Source: Arenicella chitinivorans
GTDB lineage: Bacteria; Pseudomonadota; Gammaproteobacteria; Arenicellales; Arenicellaceae
Direction of reading: 5' to 3'
DNA length: 64,000 bases
NCBI RefSeq assembly: GCF_014651515.1
Contig: NZ_BMXA01000002.1
Span: 558,001 to 622,000, forward strand
Shown here in pieces: positions 45,928-54,085 of this stretch; the stretch's first letter is position 1, and each line of letters starts with the position of its first letter. Made by a program: the position numbers and the translations under genes. The notes under the pieces are model-generated. The model was not told the DNA's origin and searched no databases. It saw only the letters and a program-made list of their open reading frames with translations.

Positions 45928-47571
45928 TTACTCAGACTGGTAGATAGCTTGTCCATTTAAATAGGTGGCTTTTACTTTGGTCTCCAGCAGTTTATCGACC
46001 GGTATTTGCATGATGTCTTGTGACAGCACCACAAAATCAGCCTGTTTTCCGACGCTGATGGAGCCGAGCTTGTCTTCTTGAAATGCAGCGTATGCGGCAC
46101 CGAGTGTAAATCCGTACAGTGCTTCCTCACGAGTCAATGACTGCTCTGCATACCAACCATTGTCGGGCCAGCCTTTGGCATCCTGGCGTGCTACGGCGGC
46201 GTAAAAGCCTTCCAGGGGTTCGGGTCGCTCTACAGGAAAGTCTGAACCTAAGGCCAGCGGAATTCCTAGTTCGAGAAAGCGTTGCCAGGCGTACGCACCT
46301 TTGATTCGTTCGGCGCCTACTCGGTCTTCTGCCCAGTACATATCGCTGGTGGCGTGGGTTGGCTGAACCGAGGCAATCAAGGCAAGTTGTTTGAATCGCG
46401 CGAAATCGCTTTGCGCCACTATCTGAGAGTGCTCAATGCGGTGTCGGCCAGGATTGTCCAGCTTAGTCGCCGCTTCTAAGACATTCAGAGTGACTTGATT
46501 ACCACGGTCTCCGATGGCATGGATATTGACTTGCAGTCCGCATTTAGCAGCCCGAGTTGCATGCTGGGTAAGGCTTTGCTCACTTTCAATTAACAGCCCT
46601 TTATTGCCTGGTGCGTCACTGTAGTCAGCTAATAGGGCCGCGCCGCGCGAACCCAAGGCTCCGTCGCTGTATAATTTGATGGCGCGCGCACTCAGCATGG
46701 CGGACGGATCAACAATCGGCCCTTTTTCGCACAGGTAATTCAACATCTGATTCGCGCCGTCTGCCATGGCGTAGACGCGAACCTTAAGTTGCTTCTCCTG
46801 TTGCAATGACTCGAGCAGATGCCAAACTTGCAAAGAGGTGCCGGCATCGTGCATCGCGGTGAGTCCGACCTCAGCAGTTTTTGCCATAGCGAGTTTGAGC
46901 TGCGCAGCCAGCGTAGCTTGATCCGCGACGGGAACGTGGACTTGGATTAACTGCGCGGCATTGTCGATAAATACGCCTGTCGCGTTGCCCTTTTCATCGC
47001 GAATGATTTCACCGCCTTCTGGTTGCCACGCGCCGTTAAGGTCACGGGTGGCAAAACCCATGGCTTTGTCGTTGCCCCAACTTGCATGACCATCAACGCG
47101 CTCCAACCACACGGGTCGGTTAGGGAAGGCTGCATTCAAATCAGCAGCAGTTGGTAAGTTTTTTTCGGGCCAGTCATTTTGATCCCAGCCGCGCCCCAGT
47201 AGCCAAGCGCCTTCAGGCAACGATTGAGCGCTGATTTTAAGCGCCGCAATGATCTCTTGTTTGCTCTCAGTGCCCATAAGGTTCGCGTAACTCAAGCTTT
47301 GACCCAGACCTAACAGGTGGCCGTGCGCATCGATAAACCCAGGCACCACGGTCGCCCCGTTTAGATCTAGTTGCTGCGCACCCTGATAGGTGGCGAGCAA
47401 TGCCTGTTCATTACCTACCGCAATGATCTTGTCGTTTTGATAAGCAAAGGAAGACACCACTGGGCGACGTTGGTCCACAGTGTAGATCGTCGCATTTGTT
47501 ACAACCGTAACCTGCGCTTTAGCGGGCAGGCTGATCAACAGCAGGAAGGTAAGACGCAAGCAGAATTTCAT
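45928..47571 (-). CDS. Secreted YtcJ-like metal-dependent amidohydrolase
   Basis: 547 residues from the ATG at 47571, chosen for the GAGGAG site upstream and the signal peptide (ending PAKAQ). The amidohydrolase barrel has the metal motif DAHGH near residue 80, then LGRGWDQNDW, VWLERVDGHASW, GHRIEHSQ (HRIEH) and LGSDFPVE. These define the Amidohydro_3/YtcJ group, which acts on amides or imides of poorly known identity. Export to the periplasm is common in marine relatives. No transporter gene adjoins it. Confidence 0.9.
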   Translation of the reverse strand: MKFCLRLTFLLLISLPAKAQVTVVTNATIYTVDQRRPVVSSFAYQNDKIIAVGNEQALLATYQGAQQLDLNGATVVPGFIDAHGHLLGLGQSLSYANLMGTESKQEIIAALKISAQSLPEGAWLLGRGWDQNDWPEKNLPTAADLNAAFPNRPVWLERVDGHASWGNDKAMGFATRDLNGAWQPEGGEIIRDEKGNATGVFIDNAAQLIQVHVPVADQATLAAQLKLAMAKTAEVGLTAMHDAGTSLQVWHLLESLQQEKQLKVRVYAMADGANQMLNYLCEKGPIVDPSAMLSARAIKLYSDGALGSRGAALLADYSDAPGNKGLLIESEQSLTQHATRAAKCGLQVNIHAIGDRGNQVTLNVLEAATKLDNPGRHRIEHSQIVAQSDFARFKQLALIASVQPTHATSDMYWAEDRVGAERIKGAYAWQRFLELGIPLALGSDFPVERPEPLEGFYAAVARQDAKGWPDNGWYAEQSLTREEALYGFTLGAAYAAFQEDKLGSISVGKQADFVVLSQDIMQIPVDKLLETKVKATYLNGQAIYQSE

Positions 47572-47704
47572 AAGGCTCCTCAGTATTTGGTCGGGGGACC
47601 AATAGTGGCAGTCGACACTCAAAGCCGGCAAGCGCCGGCTTGAGGTAAGTTGATGCTCACTATAGCCTCGTGTCAGTTATTGAGCAACGGCTCGGCAGAG
47701 GTTC

Positions 47705-48124
47705 TTAATGATGATGGCGAGTTTCGCAGTTACTCGATGCGCAGGTAATGGACTGACAGGCGCGGTAGTTCAAATAGTGCGATGCTGCCAGAACCAACCC
47801 ACCAACTGAGGTGGCCACTTTTTCGCCGGTCAGGCCAAATACGCTATGACCAACGAAGGCCACCAGAATCAGGATGGCCATACCGATTATACCAGTGATG
47901 ACGATTGGCCAGCGACGGTGTTTACGACAACCGATGAACAGGGCGACGATGCTGATGGGGATTACCAGCCAGAGTAGTAATTGGTGGAATAGAACCTCTT
48001 CGGCCACGGCGCTGATCGAGACCATGGGCAATAGGGTCAGTGCGATTGGCGCAATCAAGCAGTGCACCAGGCACACGCCTGATAATAGAATCGCAAATTT
48101 GTCGAGAGAGGTTGAATTAGGCAT
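47705..48124 (-). CDS. MerC-domain membrane protein, probably Zur-regulated
   Basis: 139 residues from the ATG at 48124 (TTG 48160 is an alternative, but it lies in the Zur-box region). Four helices, with the MerC signature GVCLVHC in the first (Cys18, His21, Cys22) and a C-terminal Cys/His tail (CASSNCETRHHH). MerC was named as a mercury importer, but no other mer gene is here. A near-perfect Zur box starts 34 bp upstream, which points instead to zinc uptake or sparing. Confidence 0.85.
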   Translation of the reverse strand: MPNSTSLDKFAILLSGVCLVHCLIAPIALTLLPMVSISAVAEEVLFHQLLLWLVIPISIVALFIGCRKHRRWPIVITGIIGMAILILVAFVGHSVFGLTGEKVATSVGGLVLAASHYLNYRACQSITCASSNCETRHHH

Positions 48125-48157
48125 GGCGGCTATCGCGCGATGAGTCCGTTTTTTGTT

Positions 48158-48178
48158 CAATGTAATAGTATAACATTG
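48158..48178 (-). promoter_or_regulatory. Zur-box-like operator
   Basis: 21-bp palindrome CAATGTAATAGTATAACATTG with a single mismatch between arms. It matches the gammaproteobacterial Zur consensus (AATGTTATA-n-TATAACATT) at all but one position, and lies just upstream of the MerC-like start. Confidence 0.8.
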
Positions 48179-48190
48179 ATAGTGTGTGTA

Positions 48191-48218
48191 AACACAAGTG
48201 ATACGCGTAACTTGTGTT
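48191..48218. repeat. Inverted repeat upstream of the Zur box
   Basis: Perfect 9-bp arms AACACAAGT / ACTTGTGTT separated by 10 bp, 12 bp beyond the Zur-like site. It could be a second regulator site or a hairpin; no gene lies between it and korB. Confidence 0.45.
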
Positions 48219-48378
48219 GTGCACGCTAACCGGAGTACATCAGCAATATTGATGATATTAAATTAGACTACTCTTGTTACGCTGCTGAACTAGTCTGCCC
48301 TGTTTCAAGGATTGGATAACAAGGTGGTGGCTTTACGGATGCCGCTGCCTTGGCGGTCAGGTGTTTTCCGTTGATGGT

Positions 48379-48416
48379 TTGCCGGCCATACGCACGTCTC
48401 GCGTGGTATGGCTGGT
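48379..48416 (-). terminator. Hairpin downstream of korB
   Basis: 12-bp stem with two G-U pairs (TTGCCGGCCATA / TATGGCTGGTAA) 15 bp past the korB stop. No T-tract follows on the minus strand. No gene was seen in 48179-48431. Confidence 0.4.
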
Positions 48417-48431
48417 AAATCTAGGTTTAAG

Positions 48432-49484
48432 CTATTTTAAACCGAGGTTGATCTGCGACAGTGCATCTGAGCCTGGGCATAACGTTTTTTCATCGAGTTG
48501 GTTCAGTGGTGTATCCGGAATGTTAAGGATGTCGTGAAAATTATCGGACTCAGGCTCCAAATAGATCAGACCGGTTAGTAGACGTTCTTTTGACTTGTGT
48601 TCGTGCAAAGTTTGAATTGCTTTAACGCGATCAGTTGGGTCGTAATTGTCACTGAGCTTGCTGAGTTCAACAGAGTCGCCATTGTGCAGTGCGACCTTCT
48701 GAGTTGAGCCTTTGACCTGATCCAGCGTGATTTCTTGCGCCATCGGCACAAAGTCTACGACGGCGCCAGCTTCCACATGCTCACGTGTGTAGTCATAACT
48801 TTTGGTTGAGCCAGGATGGTTGTTGAAAGTGACACAAGGTGACACCACGTCAATCAAGGCAAAACCTTTGTGTGACATTGCGGCTTGGAGTAATGGCACC
48901 AGTTGTTGTTTATCACCCGAGAAGCTCCGTGCCACAAACGTGGCTCCGAGTTCCAATGCAAGTGCCACTAGGTCGATGGCTTCAAATGGATTGATTTTAC
49001 CCTTTTTGCTTTGTGACCCTTCGTCTGCGGTCGCTGAATCTTGACCTTTGGTCAAACCATAGCAGCCATTGTTCTCTACGATGTAGGTCATATTTAGATT
49101 GCGTCGAATAACATGGGCAAACTGCCCCATGCCAATGGACGCGGTATCACCGTCGCCACTGACCCCGATGTACAATAGATCGCGATTCGCCACATTGGCA
49201 CCGGTGGTGACGGACGGCATGCGCCCATGTACCGAGTTAAAGCCGTGTGCTTTGTTTAGAAAGTAATTGGGGGATTTTGATGAGCAGCCAATACCGGACA
49301 TTTTGGCGACCCGATGCGGTTCGATGTTGAGGCCCCACACCGCTTGTATGATCGCGGCGCTGATTGAGTCGTGACCGCAGCCGGCGCACAATGTTGAGAT
49401 ACCACCTTCGTAGGCTTTACGCGTCAACCCAAGCTGATTGGTCGGTGAATCCGGGTGTCGAAAACTAGGTTTATAAAAACTCAT
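48432..49484 (-). CDS. korB: 2-oxoacid:ferredoxin oxidoreductase, beta subunit (thiamine-diphosphate)
   Basis: 350 residues. With KorA it oxidatively decarboxylates a 2-oxoacid (2-oxoglutarate most likely) to acyl-CoA, reducing ferredoxin. STLCAGCGHD near residues 30-39 and further Cys (GCSSKS) fit the Fe-S cluster, and GVSGDGDTASIGMGQFAHV with VENNGCYGLTKGQ forms the thiamine-diphosphate/Mg site. The C-terminal extension (about 280-350) is longer than in minimal KorB. It follows korA by 17 bp. Confidence 0.93.
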   Translation of the reverse strand: MSFYKPSFRHPDSPTNQLGLTRKAYEGGISTLCAGCGHDSISAAIIQAVWGLNIEPHRVAKMSGIGCSSKSPNYFLNKAHGFNSVHGRMPSVTTGANVANRDLLYIGVSGDGDTASIGMGQFAHVIRRNLNMTYIVENNGCYGLTKGQDSATADEGSQSKKGKINPFEAIDLVALALELGATFVARSFSGDKQQLVPLLQAAMSHKGFALIDVVSPCVTFNNHPGSTKSYDYTREHVEAGAVVDFVPMAQEITLDQVKGSTQKVALHNGDSVELSKLSDNYDPTDRVKAIQTLHEHKSKERLLTGLIYLEPESDNFHDILNIPDTPLNQLDEKTLCPGSDALSQINLGLK

Positions 49485-49501
49485 GATTACGTTCTGATAG
49501 G

Positions 49502-51361
49502 TCAGCCTCGGTTCTGGGCCGCTGACGAAACGGGTGCCGCCAGGTGCAATTCGATGGTGTCGTGAATAACTCGTGCACTGATCGGGTCGCCGTTGTAATG
49601 CAGCACCGAGATCAACGATTTTGGATTGATTTCAAGTTCATTCACCAACAGAGATTTAAACTGCGCGTCACGATTTTGTTCAACGACAAATACCTGCTCA
49701 TGTGCCTCGATAAACGCGTTAATCTCATCGTGGAACGGAAACGCCAGGACTCGCAAATCGTTTGCCGCATGGCCTGATGTCGCCAACGTTTCCAACGCTT
49801 CACGCGTGGCTTCGTGGCTCGTGCCAAAATGAATAACACCAATTGCTTGCGTGGTGTCCCGCTCGGTTAATACTGGTTTTGGCAAATACTTGGGTGCCGT
49901 CGCCCATTTAACCGAGAGCCGTTCCATATTGCGTTGGTAGGCTTCGCCTTTCTCGGTGTACGCCGCATACTCGTCGCGTGATGTACCACGCGTAAAAAAT
50001 GCGCCTTTCTCGGGGTGTGTGCCGGCAATGGTTCGGTACGGTATACCGTCGCCATCGACATCCAGGTAACGCCCAAAACGTGCGCCGGACTCGAGCTCAT
50101 CTGCGGACAATACTTTACCGCGATCATAGCTGTGTGTGTCGTCCCAGGCTAGTTCGTCGCATATGTGCTCATTCATGCCAAGATCCAAATCGGTCAACAT
50201 GATCACGGGGGTTTGTAAGCGCTCGGCGATATCAAAAGCCTGCGCAGTCAACTCAAAACACTCTTTTGGTGTGGCGGGAAACAACAACACTTGCTTGGTG
50301 TCGCCGTGGGATGCATAGGCTGAAATCAGAATGTCGGATTGCTGGGTGCGAGTTGGCATACCGGTGGATGGGCCGGTGCGTTGCACATCGATCAGCACGG
50401 CGGGCACTTCTGCGAAATACGCCAGACCAAGAAATTCCTGCATCAAAGACACGCCCGGGCCGCTGGTGGCGGTGAAAGAGCGCGCGCCATTCCAGTTTGC
50501 CCCGATTACCATGCCGATGGCGGACAACTCATCCTCTGCTTGAATAATGGCGAAATTGTTGTTGCCCGTTTTCGCATCAACCCGAAATTTCTTAGCGTAT
50601 TTCTCGAAGCCCTCCGCGACCGAAGTCGATGGCGTAATCGGGTACCAAGCGCACACCGTCGCGCCACCATAGACCGCGCCAAGGCCACAGGCTGCATTAC
50701 CTTCCAGCAAGACCTTGCCGTCGTTCTTATTTCTGCGTTGCAGTTGTAGCGGCAATGGGTCTGGGTGCGCTGTTTTAGCTTCATCAAAGCCAAGTTGCAG
50801 CGCCTGAATGTTCGGCGGAATCAACTTAGGTTTGCGGGCAAACGTGTCGTTTACAATGCTCTCAAGCGCACTGAATTCAATGCCGATCAAGTGGGCCAAT
50901 GAGCCGACATAAATAATGTTTTTGAACAGCTGCTGCTGACGCGGATTAGTGAACGTATTGTTGGTGATCTGTGTTAACGGTAAACCAATATAGTGGATGT
51001 CGTCACGGATGAGTTTGAAATCCAGCGGATACGTATTGTCGTAAAAGAAATAGCCGCCAGGGCAGACGCTATTTACGTCTTCCGCCATGCTTTGTGGATT
51101 CACCGACACCATTAATTCGACTTGACCGCCGCGTCGTCCCAGAAAACCGGCTTCTGACACACGGACCTCGTACCAGGTCGGCGCACCTTGAATATTGGAA
51201 GGGAAGATGTTGCGCGGGCTGACTGGAATGCCCATACGGAAAATGGCTTTGGCAAACATGCTATTGGCACTGGCTGAGCCTGAACCGTTGACGTTGGCGA
51301 ATTTGACAACAAAGTCATTGATGACCGGAGCCAGTGCCGGTGGCGTATTCAGCGGACTCAT
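49502..51361 (-). CDS. korA: 2-oxoacid:ferredoxin oxidoreductase, fused gamma-alpha subunit
   Basis: 619 residues. The gamma domain (about 1-190: FANVNGSGSASANSMFAKA, GRRGGQVELMVS) is fused in front of the alpha domain (about 210-600: GNAACGLGAVYGGATVCAWYPITPST, TATSGPGVSLMQEFLGLAYFAE). Fusion of gamma and alpha is typical of KorA-type 2-oxoglutarate enzymes. The start overlaps the stop of the upstream flavoprotein by four bases (ATGA), so the two are coupled. Confidence 0.93.
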   Translation of the reverse strand: MSPLNTPPALAPVINDFVVKFANVNGSGSASANSMFAKAIFRMGIPVSPRNIFPSNIQGAPTWYEVRVSEAGFLGRRGGQVELMVSVNPQSMAEDVNSVCPGGYFFYDNTYPLDFKLIRDDIHYIGLPLTQITNNTFTNPRQQQLFKNIIYVGSLAHLIGIEFSALESIVNDTFARKPKLIPPNIQALQLGFDEAKTAHPDPLPLQLQRRNKNDGKVLLEGNAACGLGAVYGGATVCAWYPITPSTSVAEGFEKYAKKFRVDAKTGNNNFAIIQAEDELSAIGMVIGANWNGARSFTATSGPGVSLMQEFLGLAYFAEVPAVLIDVQRTGPSTGMPTRTQQSDILISAYASHGDTKQVLLFPATPKECFELTAQAFDIAERLQTPVIMLTDLDLGMNEHICDELAWDDTHSYDRGKVLSADELESGARFGRYLDVDGDGIPYRTIAGTHPEKGAFFTRGTSRDEYAAYTEKGEAYQRNMERLSVKWATAPKYLPKPVLTERDTTQAIGVIHFGTSHEATREALETLATSGHAANDLRVLAFPFHDEINAFIEAHEQVFVVEQNRDAQFKSLLVNELEINPKSLISVLHYNGDPISARVIHDTIELHLAAPVSSAAQNRG

Positions 51362-53196
51362 GCGGCTTCCTCCTGTTTGGAACCACGACCGGCCTGTTCA
51401 ACCAGAATCGGGGCAGGCTGATTCCCCGCCTTGGTGACTGTGTACAAATATTTCTGCATATCCCAAGCGGAGGTAGGGCAACGTTCTGCGCATAGGCCAC
51501 AGTGCAGACACACATCCTCGTCTTTGACCATCACGCGACCCGTTGGCAGGCCGTGTGATACATACAGATCTTGCTCTTTATTATTGCTCGGTGCATTGAG
51601 TTTGTGACGCAAATCTTGTTCCGCGTCATTCTCGGTGAAGGTGATGCAGTTGGTTGGACAGATGTCAGTGCAGCCATCACATTCAATACACTTTTCTTCC
51701 ACAAACACGGTCTGCACATCACAGTTCAAACAACGCTCTGCTTCGGTGAAGGCGACCTCTGCTGAGAAGCCGAGTTCAGACTCAATTTTACGACTTGATA
51801 GCGCCTGCTCAACAGGGAGGTGGGCGGAAGCTTGGCGGTCATCATCGATTACCTGACTGTCATACGCCCACTCGTGGATGCCCATCTTGGTGCTGACGAG
51901 GTTAGTGCCAGGCGTGGGACGTTCATCATGAACGGATTTGCCTGACAAGAAAAGGTCGATGGAAATTGCCGCTTGATGTCCGTGCGCCACTGCGGTAATG
52001 ATGTTCTCCGGACCAAAGGCCGCATCACCACCAAAAAAAACTTTCTGGTTAGTCGACTGAAAACTGTGTTTGTCGACCACTGGCATATCCCAATCGCCGA
52101 ACTCGATACCCAGGTCGCGTTCGATCCAGGGGAACGCGTTGTCCTGACCGATGGCCATAATCGCGTCAGTGCACTCGACTTTCACGATCTCGCCGGTTTC
52201 GGAAATCGTTCGTTTGCCGTTCTCGTCGTAACTGGATTCGACCACATTGAAGGTCATGGCAACCAGCTTGCCATCCTCGACAATGAATTCTCGTGGACTG
52301 TGGTTCGCTAATATAGGAATACCTTCGGCCAGTGTGTCGTCTTTTTCCCAAGGCGAGGCTTTCATTGCTTCATACGTTGAACGCACGGTCACAGTGACTT
52401 CTTCGCCGCCAATGCGTTTGGCGGTTCGGCAGCAATCCATCGCCGTGTTACCACCACCAACAATGATTACTTTTTTGCCGATGCCATCGGTGTGTTCGAA
52501 GGCCACGCTCTCCAACCAATTAATGCCGATATGCACATTGGCATCGGCTGCTTCTCGGCCCGGAATCCTAAGGTCTTTTCCTTTCGGCGCACCGGTGCCA
52601 ACAAACACGGCATCATATTGTTTATCTAGAATCTCTCGCAGACTGTTGACGCGGGTGTTGAACACCTGGGTGACACCCATATCCAATACATAACCAACTT
52701 CCTGATCCAGTACTTCTTCCGGCAAACGGAAGGAGGGAATCTGGCTGCGCATGAATCCACCGGCTTTGGCATTTTCATCATACAGATCGATTTCGTACCC
52801 CAGTGGCATTAGGTCGCGCGCAACCGTCAGTGACGCAGGTCCAGCGCCGATCAATGCGATGCGTTTGCCATTCTTCTCGGTAGGGATGGTTGGCAGGCGC
52901 ATGGCAACATTGGCATCGTCCTTGTGGTCAGCGGCAACACGCTTTAGACGGCAGATGGCCACTGGCTCTTCGTCCACGCGACCACGCCGACAAGCAGGCT
53001 CACAAGGGCGGTCACAGGTTCGCCCCAACACGCCTGGGAATACGTTAGATTCCCAGTTAACCATGTAGGCGTCACTGTAACGACGTTGACCAATAAGACG
53101 AATATACTCGGGGACGGGAGTGTGCGCAGGACACGCATACTGGCAATCGACTACTTTATGAAAGTACTCCGGATTGCTGATATCAGTAGCTTTCAT
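51358..53196 (-). CDS. GltD-like FAD/Fe-S oxidoreductase of the kor operon
   Basis: 612 residues. The N-terminal part (about 1-90) is the Cys-rich Fe-S domain of the glutamate-synthase small-subunit family (CQYACPAHTPVPEYI, RTCDRPCEPACRR). Next come an FAD Rossmann motif IGAGPASLTVARD and an NAD(P)H motif IVGGGNTAMDCCR (to about 460). Two ferredoxin-type 4Fe-4S clusters follow, CIECDGCTDICPTNC and CLHCGLCAERCPTSAW. It is the first gene of the operon and probably passes electrons between NAD(P)H and the ferredoxin of KorAB. Confidence 0.93.
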   Translation of the reverse strand: MKATDISNPEYFHKVVDCQYACPAHTPVPEYIRLIGQRRYSDAYMVNWESNVFPGVLGRTCDRPCEPACRRGRVDEEPVAICRLKRVAADHKDDANVAMRLPTIPTEKNGKRIALIGAGPASLTVARDLMPLGYEIDLYDENAKAGGFMRSQIPSFRLPEEVLDQEVGYVLDMGVTQVFNTRVNSLREILDKQYDAVFVGTGAPKGKDLRIPGREAADANVHIGINWLESVAFEHTDGIGKKVIIVGGGNTAMDCCRTAKRIGGEEVTVTVRSTYEAMKASPWEKDDTLAEGIPILANHSPREFIVEDGKLVAMTFNVVESSYDENGKRTISETGEIVKVECTDAIMAIGQDNAFPWIERDLGIEFGDWDMPVVDKHSFQSTNQKVFFGGDAAFGPENIITAVAHGHQAAISIDLFLSGKSVHDERPTPGTNLVSTKMGIHEWAYDSQVIDDDRQASAHLPVEQALSSRKIESELGFSAEVAFTEAERCLNCDVQTVFVEEKCIECDGCTDICPTNCITFTENDAEQDLRHKLNAPSNNKEQDLYVSHGLPTGRVMVKDEDVCLHCGLCAERCPTSAWDMQKYLYTVTKAGNQPAPILVEQAGRGSKQEEAA

Positions 53197-53354
53197 TTAG
53201 CTATGTACTCAGTCTGTTTTTGTTTGCTTTTAAGCGGACGGTTCAAACTGCGCTGAACGAGACGCGGTGCGAACCATTTGTGCGATGTTAGCATGGCTTT
53301 TGTTAGCACGTATAGCGTATTTTTACAATCGTGTTACAGCGCCAGTCGATGAGC

Positions 53355-53870
53355 TTACCAGCGAAATTTATTCCACATGTGCGGGTTGGCCCAGTTGTCT
53401 GGGTTGAGCCAGTCTGGTGTGCTTTTGTAATCGTATATGCTGTACTTGAACAGGCTGAATTCGGCTTCTGGTGTGGTGTAGGTACTCACTCGCTTCAAGG
53501 CGAAGCTGAATAAGTCAGTCAGTTGCCAGTGACTCTGATCGTCGTGTTTGCCAAGTGGCAGACAGATACAGTACTGCGCTGCGACCACGTCTCGCAGTCG
53601 GGCTAGAATCTGCATGCCGTGTTGCCGACTGATGTGCTCAAACAAATTAAACGCCACCGCCACGTCAAAGCGCGTCGCCATGCGCATGACCTGCATGCAA
53701 TCCGACACCGACACATGTTCGACTTCACAGGGTTGTTGGAGGAGACTTTTTTGTGCACGATATTCGTCGAACAGGGCGGCGTCAAAATCACCCAAGGCCA
53801 AAATAGTCTTCGGTTGTGCATCGTTAATTAGAGTGTCGATATCAAATTGTACGTCGCGCGGATAGATCAT
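53355..53870 (-). CDS. Methyltransferase-like protein next to parC
   Basis: 171 residues from the ATG at 53870; a TTG at 53900 gives ten more residues and begins within a GGAGG-like stretch, so the start is unsure. PKTILALGDFDAAL resembles a Rossmann SAM loop, and FDVAVAFNLFEHISR resembles motif IV of class I methyltransferases, but the glycine pattern is incomplete. The C-terminal YKSTPDWLNPDNWANPHMW is rich in Trp. It recalls small conserved proteins found beside parC in pseudomonads (DUF6231-like, from memory). Divergent from parC. Confidence 0.75.
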   Translation of the reverse strand: MIYPRDVQFDIDTLINDAQPKTILALGDFDAALFDEYRAQKSLLQQPCEVEHVSVSDCMQVMRMATRFDVAVAFNLFEHISRQHGMQILARLRDVVAAQYCICLPLGKHDDQSHWQLTDLFSFALKRVSTYTTPEAEFSLFKYSIYDYKSTPDWLNPDNWANPHMWNKFRW

Positions 53871-54085
53871 GCCGAGGTGGGGTAAGTGATGATCCTCCAA
53901 TTGTAATCAATCCGGTGCGACTACGGGGGGAATTTGCCGCTAAACTTTAAATTGGCATTGCTGATTGCTGACGGTTTGAGTAGTCTTCCTGTTGCTAATT
54001 GCTCGGCGCAGTAGGACACATTAAACAGTCGTCAAAGCCCGAGTCGAGTCTCAAATAAAAAGCATACCCGGATACTGAATACTCT

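Noticed and set aside
47705-48160. Mercury-resistance operon
   Set aside because: Only a MerC-like protein is present, with no merA, merT, merP or merR, and the upstream site is Zur-like.
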